Source: Akebia trifoliata (Eukaryota; Streptophyta; Magnoliopsida; Ranunculales; Lardizabalaceae). From it: a stretch of DNA of 64,000 bases. The stretch covers positions 16,661,658-16,725,657 of the forward strand of contig CM030704.1 of assembly GCA_017979445.1 (NCBI GenBank), given 5' to 3'. The position numbers and the translations under genes were made by a program. This document shows positions 10,968 through 23,100 of this stretch, piece by piece; within the stretch, counting starts at the first letter, position 1; each line of letters begins with the position of its first letter. The notes below the pieces were generated by a model that ran no database searches, was not told the origin of the DNA, and saw nothing but the letters and a program-made list of their open reading frames with translations.

Positions 10968-12645
10968 GGAATTGTGATTTTAAAAAAAAGAATAAAAACT
11001 CATGGATCGGAGAAAAAGCTTAGGTTGTAACAATCTTCCTCTCTCTCTTCCACTCTTTTTCTTTTTATATGTTTTATAAAAATAGGGGAATGCCACTTTA
11101 ATTTGAATTTTTGTTTTTTGTTTTTTATCTTCTTTATATTTATAAAAAGAGGGGAATCTCTTTATTTTGATTTTGAATGTGTTTTTATTTTGATTTTATT
11201 TTATTTTTGCTTTGTTTGTTTCTCTTCTTCATTTTATAAAAACAAGGGAATGCTTCTTCATTTTGAAAATTAAAAAAAAAAAAAAAATTCTTTGTTTTTT
11301 TTTATATTTTATTTAGAAATTATTTTATTGTTTGTTTTCAAAATATTGTTTGGTTGTTTTTTTTTCTTTTTCAAAATGATTTTTTCAATTTTTTTAATAT
11401 GTTTTGTGTATATTTATTTTTATATTTTATCTATTATTTTCAATAATGATAAAATTATTGTAGAGAGGAATAATATTTGGGATATCTGCCTCTTTTATGT
11501 CTATGAGAAATTAAGAGAAATATATACAATATCACAACTTAATAGATACCTTTTAAATTTGTATTTATATAATTGTATTGTTATTTTGAAGTTGTTTGAA
11601 TGTTTCGGAATTATAAATGGTAAAAGTTATTATAAGGTAAAATGGTAAAAGAGTAATAAATTTTCTTAGATAAAATCAAGAATGGATTGTTAATATAAAT
11701 ATTGTATGAGTTGAGATTATTTAGCAGATTTATAATGTTATATATACATGATAATGTAAAATTTTATTTAATTATTTAGTGTTTATTTGATAGACATTAA
11801 GTATATTAGTACCAATAAAAAAAAAATTTGAATTTTATTTTTTAATATTAAATCTTATGCTTATACTTTTTGTTAACATATTATTATTTATATCAAATAA
11901 ATAATATTTTTTTTAATTTCATCCAGCAAATTTTAAATTTATGTTATCAAATAGTTCAACATCTTGACAGCACAATTGGACAACATGTTATCAAACCGTA
12001 TATTCAATTCAACAAGTTGCTTCAGTAATATCAACATCAACTTTCTCTTAAGTTCAACAACTTAATTCAGCATTAACAATTTTATATATAATTTTTTCAA
12101 ATTGACTCTTAAAATACAAAAGTGGCTCATCTTGGAGAAAGCTGAATGATGGCAACAACCATAATGGAACACCTAAACAATATCTTTTAGAACAATCACA
12201 AAAGCTTTTCTGATTATGGATCCTCTACCAATAATTCAATGTGAAATCACAGGCCCAACATTTGTTGTATATTCTTGAATAATCTAAGTTTTTATTATTC
12301 AACCATTTCATTTTACCAGGTTTGATGTTGACAGATTAGTTAATAATTATATGTTTCAATGCAACAAGATATTATTTAGAACAAGTAGTTTCGTTGGTTG
12401 TTTAATTGGTCACATTTACATGTTTCCATGGGACAAAATATTAAGCACAAAGAAGTAAAAAAAAAAAAAAAAAATTCTAACAAATCAAAAACATTTACAA
12501 CTATGCTTCCTTGTGACAATAAGGGTCAGCTTGGACCCACTTGGACCGTGTTTGATAGCCCATGCCTGTTCCCTTGTGATCAATCACCATTGGCAAACTT
12601 GTAACTTTTCTAATTTTATATCTATATATATATAAAAGAGAAACA
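10965..12645. other. AT-rich non-coding stretch
   Basis: No gene recognised. At 11065-11255 a phrase of the form TTTATAAAAA-AGGGGAATG recurs three times at about 70-95 bp spacing, a weak degenerate tandem repeat. Long T- and A-runs dominate elsewhere. The 118-residue frame at 11292-11648 is a low-complexity Phe/Ile/Leu translation of T-rich DNA. Confidence 0.5.
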
Positions 12646-13030
12646 TTTTCCTTGATAATTTAGTAAAGATGTTAAGCCTTGTTGAGGGTTGTTTTGCTCA
12701 AATGGATTACCACATTGATAATCCAGCATCACAGCCCTATAGATTTCATGGAAAAACTCATATCCAAAATGTAAAAAAAAAAAAAAAAAAGATTTCCTTT
12801 GAATTTGATTCAGGATTTTGAAAATGAACAATTATTGAATTTTCACAAACTCCCAAATTTAATATAAAAATTTAACTTTGAAAAATATATATATATTTTT
12901 TTTTAAAGTTCATAGAATTTGTCCGCTACAACCCTGAAGCATTGTATCATCATTTTGGATGCCAAAAAATTGAGTCCAACGACTCTTAGTGAGGGTGAAA
13001 TTCTTATGTAAGGATAGTTGGACACTACAT
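12646..13030 (+). repeat. Dispersed repeat R, copy 1
   Basis: Colinear with 58590-58985. Shared landmarks in order are GTTTTGCTCAAATGGATTA, CATCACAGCCCT, GATTT/AATTTCAT-GAAAAACTCA, GGATTTTGAAAATG-like, AAAGTTCATAGAATTT, and GACTCTTAGT/GACCCTTAGT followed by GTGAAATTC. The middle is interrupted by a poly-A tract. No coding frame survives in both copies. It is an unclassified repeat, perhaps an old transposon fragment. Confidence 0.7.
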
Positions 13031-13934
13031 AAAATAGGATTGTAGATATTTTGGGAACATGTCAACATGTCGAAGTGCTTAGTTGGTTTTATTCTAATTT
13101 AATTTTTGAGAGAAAATCCAAAAAGAAGATGCATGTTGCAATTTCTCGTCCACAGTTTTGTTGACCACATGTCATTATTACATTATGACACGATCACTCG
13201 AAATCATTAGAATTATCATCCCTTTCTTTGAAAAAATACAAAAAGAAATAGTTCACCTGTGATCATGCTTAGCTGGATCAATTATGGTATGGTTGTTTTT
13301 ACATTCATACAATAGAAGGCTTCCATTGGATTCTATTTGGTTTGATCTTATAGTTAAAATGAAAGGTGTTAGATTTATAGCTCAATTGATTGAAATATCA
13401 TAATCCAACTTTTAAGTTATAGGCAAAAAAATAAAAAATAAAAATATTACCTCACCTTTGGACTCGTATCTCGATGAAGAACTCTCTTTAGATTCTTGTA
13501 AAAAAAATTTAAATCTTAGGGTTTTCTACACTAAGACTCTCCAACGATCAAATTAGTAAAATTCAAAAAGTTGAATTAGAGAACAAGTCAATTTGTAGGA
13601 TGAATCTTTTATTTATAAACTTACAAAATCCTTTATTTGGCAACCTCTTTCACAAAAATCTATGATCTTCACTTATCTCTATTACCTTTAGTGAAATGGG
13701 AAACCTTCCATCTTTATCCCTAATGATTTTGTGTTTCATTAGAGTCATTCTAATAATCTCACTTACTATTTTAATATGCAGATATAACTTTCATTAGAAT
13801 TCTAAAGATATTAAGAAATCTTCTATTAGGATTCGTTATGCTTTTCTCACAATTTTCATTATTTTTCCCTCATGAAAGAATCACTCGACTGTACTCAATC
13901 AAGTGCCCTTGATTCATTGAACTCTCTTGAAATA
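13031..13934. other. AT-rich non-coding stretch
   Basis: No gene recognised. About 13450-13560 carries a TCGTATCTCGATGAAGAAC...CTAGGGTTTTC-type phrase that looks like LTR or 5' UTR debris, but no second copy is present to define it. Confidence 0.35.
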
Positions 13935-14266
13935 ATAACATTATCCACCACATTCATTTTCCAATGATACTCCTACCCATTTTGTCTTTCATGAAAAAAA
14001 AACAAAGGTATGTTGGTCTTTACATAATAAATGCTCGTCTTTTACATAATAAATGGTCAGGATATTTTAGTCTTTGAATTTAAATATTATTTTATTATTA
14101 TTATTATTATAGTAAATGAATAATTATTTCTAATATAATAAATATATTTTATAGACATAATATATGCATTTATTTATGTTAAAGACCAACTTAACTTTGT
14201 CTTTTTTCAATAAAAAATAAAATAAACAAGAATGTTATTGAAAAGTGAATGTGATCGATAATGTTA
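13935..14266. mobile_element. Foldback/MITE-like element with about 100-bp arms
   Basis: The left arm starts TAACATTATCCACCACATTC. The right arm, read inward, starts TAACATTATCGATCACATTC. Similarity continues with indels through CAATRA, GACAAAG/AACAAAG, TTGGTCTTT and ATAAATGC. About 330 bp in total, with an AT-rich centre including a (TTA)n tract. There is no transposase. The target duplication is unclear (TA or TAA). Confidence 0.6.
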
Positions 14267-14302
14267 ACATCTTCGTGAGATATTGCACATTAAAATTTCC
14301 TA

Positions 14303-14343
<41 letters not shown>
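14303..14343. repeat. (CT)n microsatellite
   Basis: About 20 CT dinucleotides with one TT interruption. Confidence 0.95.
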
Positions 14344-15726
14344 TATCTTTTAAGATAATAAATTATTAATATTATCTACAAATTTAAGATGAACAAGGAG
14401 AGGTTCACGTACAAATCTATCATGAATTGAAATTAAACCTTAAAAATAATATAAAAAATGAGTTTGGATTGATTTCAAGTTGGAGGTAATTCAATTATGA
14501 TTTTTTAAGTATAGAAAAAAATAGATTTGATTGAGGTCTATTATAGGGAATCTCAATTTGAAAATATCTACAAATAAGAATATAATAAAACAAGATGTTT
14601 AGAAACATTACTTGTAAAGGTACCCGACACCAAAGAATATGTAAGGAGGAAACAGATCATAATATAATATAAGCTGTGATACAAAACGTAGAGACGTATG
14701 ACTTCTAAAAATCACAGGGGGAAGGTGGAGAGACAAAATTACAAAAGGAAAGGAATCCTGCACAGTTATTCCTGCCCAATCGCCCAATAAATAATACATA
14801 CATCCGACAAAGAAGGCAACAATTTAGACACGACCACGTCCTCAATTTAGACACGACCACGTCATCTAATAACAACCTCAGATTTTAAATCCAGCCCCAA
14901 CATCCACGTGAACAAATATACAACTGAACTGAATACGTGTCTACGTTATCAAACTAAAAATTGATAGGAATCGACAAGATATTTGTAGATGCAAAAAATT
15001 TGCACTACCTTGAGATCTATGACGATGCCTCGTGATTTTTTTTTTTCGTTTTTTCGGGTGTGCCTGCAACAACACCTCTTCGATGATCAAGTAAGAAGTT
15101 TAGTACAAAAAATAGTATAAAATTCAGAGGAGGGAAAACTCATACTTTTTAGTATCTCTGTTCATTTATTTATAGAGATGAAACTTTAGGATTCCTTTAA
15201 ATCCTGTTATCGATTTTACCCTTATTTAATTTAGAAGGAGATTTTGAAACGTATCTAATCAATATTCTATCCTCATGCATTCCTTCTTTCTTGAGACTTT
15301 TTCTCACCAAAATTTTAGTCACTTTTGATCTAATCCCTATTTTTTAAGAATTTGGGCTAATTGAATGGTTTTATTATGTATCCTTGACTCAATATTTCCC
15401 TGACCAACCGAAACTCGAACCCATAGTTGGTTTGTGACCGAGTCACCGATCTTACCCTTGGACAAGTTGACTCAGATCTTTGTGCCTAACTCGAATCCCT
15501 GTCACCCCTTGGTACCTAGTGAAAAATATTCTCCACAATATCTATCTTGTGTTGTGTGAAAGTTCATTACAGGGTGTGGTCGGCCTATTTATTGCACTCA
15601 ATCATTTTTTTGATATGACATTCATTGTGTTTAAAAATTAAATCGGACTAGTTGTCCAACTCTGTCTAATGGAAATAGGGTTGTTCAAACGGGTAACCTG
15701 GATCAGACCAAAATCAGTTCAACTAG
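14344..15726. other. Non-coding stretch before the katanin-like exons
   Basis: No upstream exon of the AAA ATPase can be found here: neither a Walker A (GPPGTGK-type) nor a Walker B motif is readable in any frame. Around 15380-15500 a phrase with GACTCAA and CCGAGTCACCGATCTTA looks like dispersed-repeat debris. The expected preceding exons may have been lost, or displaced by repeat insertions to the left. Confidence 0.4.
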
Positions 15727-17232
15727 GTATGTTTGAGGAAGTCTTGCCATCTGTGCCTAGTGAAGATAAGCTTCCATATAACTTGCTTGTAGAACATAAG
15801 GCTATTCAAGTTCGGATATTCGATTAGTCTACAAAGAGGCTGCCATGCAACCCCTGAGAATATTAATGTCAATTCTGGAAGGCAAGCAAGAGGTGGTTCC
15901 TGAGGAAGGTATGAAATTTACCTTAATGTTTACTTTCATAGATTGAGAAATCTACAGAATGTCTCTGTTTTAGGAAAAATAAGAAATGAGAATAATTTTA
16001 TCAAACCTTTAGTGGTTCTCAATATCTATGGTTTATTTGCTAAGTTTTATCAATAATTTGTAAATCACTTTTGATGGATTTAGACATTTCAGATTGAGCT
16101 GATTTTTTGTGAGGATGATATTCTCATCATAGTGACCATCCTCGCAAAAAATCAGCTCAATCCAAAATCTCTAACCCATATTTTGAAAAATCATTGTTTT
16201 TACATATGTCCCTTGAACGCCCCCATATATATATATGGGTGGCATTTGGCAACCAACGTTAGGGAGCCAACATGTTTGTCCTGTGTGGTTTAAAAGTTTT
16301 GGATTAAGCTGATTTTTTGTGAGGATAATTTATATGGTTAGAAGATCATCCTCACAAAAAATCATCCCAATCTGAAATTTATAAGTCCATCAAAAGTGGT
16401 TTACAAATTTTCGATAAAAAATTGACGGTCCACAATTTCTAAACCATTTTTATGGGTTTGCAAGCCTCAGATTGAGCTGATTTTTTGTGGAGATGATCTT
16501 CTCACCATAGAGATTATCCTCACAAAAAAATCAGCCCAATCCAAAACTTTTAAGCCACCTAAGACAAGCGTGTTAGTTGTCGAACCTGACCCTATATATA
16601 TTTATATAAAAATAATTATAAATTTTTATATATTAAATAAAGCAGATTAGAAGACGTTTAATTGTTAAATTGTATTTTATTTAGATAACAAATGTTTAAT
16701 ATTTTTTAAAATAATTATTTTAATTAAAATACACAAAGTTTCGGTTGACTTGGACGAGTTTTATTGTTTCGGCCAAGATTTAAAAAATGTCGTCTGAGTC
16801 ATCTTGTCTGTCTTGCAAGATTTTGCACATGTGAGATGTCTTGTCAATCCATCATGTTCATGGATGATACCGAGATGACTCGAGTGAGCCAACTTGACGG
16901 TCAAGATTTAAAACCATGCGGCCAAGAAATAGGTAGGTGGTGTTGTTTTTTGCAAGTGAATTTGTTCTTGTTATTTTTATCCATCTCAAATAAAAAAGAT
17001 CATTTTTTTGTGAGTTTTTATTTTGATTTAGCCTCAAAAACAGAAAATATCCAACTCATCATGTTACTTCAAATATATGTGATTTCTATGGATTGCAAAT
17101 TTGACAAAGGTTGGTCCAATTAGATGTGAAGATATTGAAGCAGCGTTAAGAAACACAAGGCCATCAGCTCATATTCATGCCCATCGTTATGACATGTTTA
17201 ACACCGATTATGGTAGTCAAATCGTTAAGTGA
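15727..17232 (+). pseudogene. Katanin-p60-like-2 (KATNAL2/CCP1-type AAA ATPase) pseudogene, last two exons
   Basis: The first visible exon, 15727-15908, reads MFEEVLPSVPSEDKLPYNLL. After a one-base deletion and an in-frame TAA (around 15790-15795) it continues DIRLVYKEAAMQPLR...EGKQEVVPEE, then a good GTATGA donor. The last exon, 17099-17232, gives VGPIRCEDIEAALRNTRPSA and ends YDMFNTDYGSQIVK-stop. The TRPSA...RY signature matches the C-terminal segment of plant katanin-like-2 proteins (recognition from family knowledge). The acceptor before the last exon reads AA rather than AG. The ATPase core exons are missing. These proteins are AAA ATPases related to microtubule severing. Because an intron survives, this is a decayed genomic copy, not a retrocopy. 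The intron holds a foldback cluster, and copia 1 inserted 116 bp after the stop. Confidence 0.75.
16057..16600. repeat. Cluster of three nested palindromes (foldback element) in the pseudogene intron
   Basis: Three hairpins, at about 16090-16163, 16296-16376 and 16467-16547, each have arms of the type GATTGAGCTGATTTTTTGTG / CACAAAAAATCAGCTCAATC and different loops. The outer flanks are inverted too: TTAAAAGTTTTGGATT near 16290 pairs with AATCCAAAACTTTTAA near 16537. A CACTTTTGATGGA stretch near 16067 pairs with TCCATCAAAAGTGG near 16385. It looks like overlapping copies of one MITE-like foldback. No coding potential. Confidence 0.75.
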
Positions 17233-17347
17233 AGGTTGTGCCACATTTCTTTATCCTGTTTTGTTATATACTCTTTCTATTTTTTTTGTTACATTGTTAT
17301 TCATTATTTTCTCACCGCCTGGTGTTTTTAAGCGCGGTGTATGTACT
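17233..17347. other. Pseudogene 3' flank with copia 1 target site
   Basis: 115 bp of T-rich sequence after the stop, ending in GTACT (17343-17347), the left target duplication of copia 1. Its partner is GTACT at 32765-32769. The insertion probably hit the 3' UTR or the immediate downstream region. Confidence 0.6.
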
Positions 17348-18177
17348 TGTTGGAATTTAGAGGGTTGAACCCTTTAATATTTAATAGGTTTTAACCATAT
17401 GGTAAATCAATCTTTTAACCATAGGATAATTCAATCCCATATTTGCTTTATGATTTATGCTTTTTACTTTATTGCTTTAAGTTTAGTTGATAGTTTTGTT
17501 TTGCCTTGAGTAATTTTAGTCCCACATCGACTAGGAGTTAAATTGATTTGTAATTATAAAATAGTTGTATTTCTAATAGCTTTAAAGTGGATAGAAGTAG
17601 TGTGCGGGCTCACGTGTGCACACAAGGGCCCAAGAGAAAAATTCAAGGTTCTAATTGAAATTTGGATCCACCGGTCTAAAAACCTTAATGCTTGTGCGCA
17701 CAGAGGGGGTACAAAATCTCGGATTTATACCTCATGTAGGTGCGCGCAAAGGCCCATTTTTGCTTTAATTATCAAGGCCCAATTTTATTTAAAAATTCTA
17801 GATATGTTGTTTTGAACACATTGTTCTGAACCAACACTTTCGAAGAAGTTTGGAACCAGTGTGTTTAGTCGATTTAAAGACTTGATCTCTGATCAAGTAC
17901 ACTTCGTTGTGAGAACACACAACATCGTCGAGTTCAAATTTACGTACCTAATTTAGAGTACCCTATTGGAAACATGGGTTGTTGTATCTAGGAGAATAAA
18001 CGCCTGCAGACTGTGGTACCATAGCAGAGGTGAATTTCGTTTTAGGACAATACTTTATGTATGCATCAACCATTTTATTTAGATAATTTTTTTTCTATTA
18101 CATTCAATTTGAAAATCAGGATTTGTTCAATCTCCTTCTCTTTCTGTCCATAAGAATTCAATACTCAGTAGATAACA
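17348..18177 (+). mobile_element. 5' LTR of copia 1
   Basis: 830 bp, TGTTGG...ATAACA. It shares with 31876-32764 the landmarks GGTTTTAACCATATG, CCCACATCGACTAGGAG, ATTTGGATCCACCGGT, ACAACATCGTC and CCATAAGAA-TCAATACTCA. It differs by many substitutions and several indels, so the insertion is old. Confidence 0.9.
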
Positions 18178-18234
18178 ATCTAAAATGAAAATTCTCTCAA
18201 TTAATTCTTGATTTCTATGGAGACAATCTCTAGT

Positions 18235-19140
18235 TCCATGTAAAGTGAAAAACCCGATAAATTCGATGGAAAGAATTTTAAATTTTAGCAGCAAAAAATG
18301 TTGTTCTTTTTAACAACATTACATTTGGCTCATATCATCACTCAAGAACCAATTTTTTTGGATGATGATGAGGAGGACCAAATCAAAATAACTGAATATC
18401 GAAAATGGGAACATTCCAATTTCATGTGTCAAAATTATATCCTAAATGTATTAAGTATTGTTCTTTATAAGGTGTATTCCTCTATTAAATCTATCAAGAC
18501 ATTGTGGGAATTTCTTAAAAAGAAATATACTCTAGAAGATGCCAACAAAAAATAAATTTGTTGTTGGGTATTTTCTAGATTTTAAGATGGTAGACTCTAA
18601 GTCAGTTGTATCACAAACCGAAGAGCTCCAAATCCTTATTCATGAGATTCATGTTGAAGGCATAAGTATAAGTGAAGGATTGCAAGTTGGATCGATGATT
18701 AAAAAATTACCACCATCTTGGAAAAACTTCAAAAATAATTTGAAACATAAAATAAAAGAAATGGGACTTGAGGATATAGTGATAAGACTTAGAATTGAAA
18801 AGGATAATCGAAAGAATGAGAAGAAGAATGAAACAAATTCTATGATTTCTAAAGTGAATGTAGTGGAATAAGAACCTTCCAAATTCACAAAAAAGTTCAA
18901 ACCCGAATTTCAGAAAAAATTTGTAAAGAAAAACTTGCTTGGTCCAAAAACCAATATCAAGAAGATCAAGGGAAATTGTTATTTCTGCAATAAACCTAAA
19001 AACTGAGCCAAAGACTGTCGGAAAAGGAAAAATCAGCAATACCATCAGAAACATGAACAAGTCAATGTAACTGAAACTCAGAACCTATCAGTAGTTATTT
19101 CAGAAGTGAATCTAGTAGGAAAAACCAATGATTGGTGATT
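18235..19140 (+). pseudogene. Gag region of copia 1
   Basis: Nucleocapsid/capsid remnant that packages element RNA. From about 18246 the frame reads KPDKFDGKNFKF, then a stop. LTTLHLAH...LWEFLKKKYTLEDANKK follows (to 18555), then after a frame change FVVGYFLDFKMVDSK...LPPSWKNFKNNL (18540-18871). This is the usual copia gag (UBN2-type) order. The zinc knuckle at 18977-19018 reads Cys-x2-Cys-x4-Asn-stop-x3-Cys: the histidine has become Asn and the next codon is TGA. At least four lesions make it non-functional. Confidence 0.85.
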
Positions 19141-19427
19141 GGATACGGGAGTCACCCAACACATATGATCTAAAAGAGGTATGTTTTCCTTTTACAACAA
19201 TATTGGAGATGAGAAATTCTTCCACATTCGTTGTTTTCAGAAAATAAAAAAGTGAATGTGAATTTTACATCTGGTAAGGTTCTAACTCTAAATGACGTGC
19301 TTCACATTCCATACATTCGAAGAAACTTGATTTCAGGTTCTCTTTTAAGTAAGAAAGATTTCAAAATGGTGTTTGAGTATGATAAATGTATAATTACAAA
19401 AAATGAAATGTTTGTAGGCAAGGGCTA
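19120..19427 (+). pseudogene. Protease region of copia 1, cut by insertion A1
   Basis: The aspartic protease active site reads W-stop-L-D-T-G-V-T (about 19130-19160), so the catalytic DTG survives but the conserved second Trp is a stop. Downstream VLTLNDVLHIPYIRRNLIS and MFVGKGY match the copia protease to GAG-preintegrase junction. The frame is interrupted exactly at the TSD GGCTA (19423-19427), where family-A copy A1 starts, and resumes at 25458 with LCDGLFKFN. Confidence 0.8.
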
Positions 19428-20137
19428 TGTGGAGCCCTGCCAAACGCTAATACAAAGCCCTATGTCAGATCTCGAGGCACTAGGTGGTACCTCAAAATTT
19501 TGACGTGGTCTCTTCTGTTTATGTTAGCATTCCAAGGTACTAAATACCTGCACCTGCTAAATAATAAACACTATATCCTGCATATATACATACAAACTAA
19601 AACAATAACAGAAGCCTATATACATTTAATAACATATGATAAATCAGAGTGCGGAAGAAAAAATTTATATATAGGATTATACATAAACTTCTCACTAAAA
19701 TAAAATTCCTAACGCTCAAAACCAAAATCTATATTATTACCTAGACAACTTGACGTCACTAGGTATAGTCCAGTGCTTACCATGAAAAGGACTATGGTCA
19801 TCTATCTGATCTGCTAGATAATCATCACTCGTACTCTACACCTATCTTTCCAAGCTCCGGATCTGAAATTAAAAAAAATGAAGAAGGAAAGGCTAAGTAA
19901 CAATGGTTACTTAGTAGGGAAGCAAACAATTTTAGTCAATAACCTCTCGTAACATGAACGAATAAATATACTGAATCATTTTAACATATGCAAAGTTTTA
20001 AAGAAAAAATACTATTAACTGATATATATAGCTAGGGATGAGCAACTAAACATTTTAAAACTCATATTATACCATCAGCAATACTCACTATAATATTTTT
20101 TTTATACAAATTTAATTGACCAAGTAGAAACATTAAA

Positions 20138-23100
20138 TGTAACACCCAGAATTTTTAATTCGTATCTCGAGGAAAAATAGTGAAATTTTAAGAAAATTTT
20201 GAAAATGGGACTTAGGGGTAAAATTTTAGGATGTTTCTAATCATTTTTAATGGAATCTGACCTCCTCATTAGATTCAAAATGATCGAAAAACATAGTTTA
20301 GCCTGTAAGCACGCTCAAGTGTGAGTCCGAATATAAAAATTGTAAAATCCTCGATTACCAGGTCGGATCAGGCTAAAATAGTAACTTTTTGTTAGAGAAA
20401 GAATTAGTAAGATTCGATTATAGCATTGGGTTCGTAACGAAAAATTATTGAATATGGACTATTTATATGTCATTTTTGAAGATCAGGAAGTCGAATTATC
20501 GTCAAAAGTGACAACGACATCAAGTTTAGGGGTCACCTCAGGCCAAAAATGTAAAGTTTTGATGGAGACATAATTTGTAGAAATTGAATACACCATTAGA
20601 TCCGGAACGAAAAATTAGACGAAATAGAGTATTCATTTGTCAGTTTTGGAGTCCGGATGATCAAGTTATCATCGATCAAAACAATAGCCAAAATACCGAT
20701 TTCATCCCGAGACCTTATATAATAAATTTTTACTTTTTTTTTTCTTACTATTCATCTTCCCCAACGCATCAAAATCAGCCACGTTTTTTTTTAAAAAAAA
20801 AAATTTATTTTTCTCTCGTTCTTCCAACTTCGATTCATCGCAAACGGTCCACTTTCGACGATCGTCGCAAAAGAGAAAAAGATCCGCAGCTTCGACATCT
20901 ACCAAACCCACCCAAGATCCATTCATTTCATCTCCTTTTTCACCCGATATCGTCGAAAATCAGCCGTATTTTTATCTGGAGATTTCGTAACTTCGACCTC
21001 AGTTTTCATTGGTTTCGGGGTCAAACCGTCTTTCGCCGTAGAAGGGAGAAGAGACGAGCACATCGAGATCTTCGAAACCACCAGGCCGATTTCGAAAATC
21101 AACCACTTCGAAGTTCGATCCGTCTCGATTTCTGTGCCATTCACCTCGATTTCCGCGCACGTGCTTCAATTCCGTCGCCTAGTGATCGTAAGGAACTATC
21201 AATTTCTATTAGTAATCGTAGATTGTGAAAATTGCATTTAGGATTTTATCGGAAAAGTTTTGGATATATTTCCAAAATATAGAATTCTTTTGTTATTTCA
21301 AAAATTCATGCCAAAAATTGCATGTTTGATATGTTTAATTGTATTTTTAACAAATTATACGTGGGTAGAGTATTATAACGGGTTGTTTCCATAAATTGGG
21401 TCTTGTGCACTGTTCGGACCCCGTTTTGATATAAAAATTGTATTCTTTTTCAATATTATTGATAAAAATAAATTCTATAGCTGGAAAATGTGATTTAATA
21501 TTCAATGAACTCATATTGAGTTGATGAATATCATAAAGTTAATATTTTATTGAAGAGATTGAAAACTGTAAAAATCGGAAAAAGGGAAAAAGGGTATGAA
21601 ACGATAAAATGTCAGAGTCATACCCGAGGGGTGATGTCTACATTTTACGTTGTTATGTTGTGTGCAGGTTGGTGAACAGATATCCAGGGATAATATAGTT
21701 GGTTGCATGTTTATTTAAATTTCTATTAGCGCGAGGCGCTGTTTACGTTTCAGTTATGTTATTTATTTTAGGCCGGGTGGCCACACTTGCATGGTAGGAA
21801 ACTGGATATCTATTCTCAACCTTGTATTGTTAATTTCTCTTTTGTTTTCAAATGAAAGTAATATATATATATAGCTATTTTGTGAGCTGTTAAAGAGTCT
21901 GTGAATGCCTGAAGGGATAGTGCGTCATATCATCCGGAGTGGTATACTATCCTGGGATGTACGGTAGGGACCACCAAGCTCATATGTGGTATGGGACGCG
22001 TATGAGAGTGGAGTCACAACTGGAATCCGGGTTTATTCCTCTCTATCTTTACCAGTAAACTTGTAATGTAAAGGTGGTCGTATACGAATGGTTTGTATAT
22101 TTGGGAATCACATGTACGCCTGATAGGCATAGACGAAGATGATAAGTCAGTGATCACTAACAATCTATAGTAATCGAACGTTCTGACACATCGAAAAGAG
22201 ACCCATTGCTTACGATTACGTCAAACGGCCAGCCTGAGTCGGATAAATGGTCAACCAAACGTGGTAAGTGCAGCGATCGACCACAAAATTAGGAACTAAA
22301 AGTCAGAGAAGATTGTAACATCATGTCCCGACTGGAAGCGATCCAGTCGTGAATCCCAACTCTCTAATTCCAATACTCCACCATTGTGTATTATGTATCT
22401 GTTGATTATTTTGATATATAAAATGAAATCCATGTTTAATGTTTCCATTTGATCAATTAGATTTGTATAAAAAGAGAATGTTATTGCGAGTACTGTTGAT
22501 TGATGTAATGTGAGTTTTAAAATGTTTAGTTGTTCATCCATGGCTATATGTACTAGTTAATCGTAGTTTCTTCTGTAAAATTTTGTATATTTTAAAATGA
22601 TCCAGTATGTTTATTCGTTCATGTTAAGATGTGTTATTAGCAGAAATTGTGTTCTTCCTTACTGGGTAACCATTGTTACTCACCCTTTCCTTCTCCATTT
22701 TTTTTAGTTTCAGATCTGAAGCTTGCGAGACAGGTATAGAGCATGAGTGAGAATCATCTGGTGGGTCAGATAGACAGCCAGAGTTCATCACTTGGTGAGT
22801 ATTGGGGTTACACCCCCTATTGATGTCGATTATTCCAAGAGTATTATAGATGTTGTTTTGAGTGTTAGGATTTCTGTTAGAGTGAGGAATTTTGTATAAT
22901 CCTGTATTTTAGTTATTCTTCCGCACTCTGATCTTTCGTACGTTATTAGACGTATATAAGCTTCAGCTAGTATTATATTTTGTATATGTATGCAGGATTG
23001 TATGTCGTTTATCAGGTGCAGGTTAAACGCCTTGAAATGCTAACATAAACAGAGGAGACCATGCCAAAATTTCGAGGTGCCACCTACTACCTCGAGATCT

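Noticed and set aside
11292..11648. 118-residue hydrophobic frame
   Set aside because: It comes from T-rich low-complexity DNA, with no start context and no family resemblance.
13440..13560. LTR end of an additional copia element
   Set aside because: The phrase looks LTR-like, but there is no second copy, target duplication, primer site or polypurine tract to define it.
16764..17123. 119-residue plus-strand frame before the last katanin-like exon
   Set aside because: It runs in a different frame through the intron into the exon. The exon frame with the conserved C-terminus is the real one.
18649..19060. Phe/Ile-rich minus-strand frames resembling membrane proteins
   Set aside because: They are the complement of the A-rich copia 1 gag coding strand.
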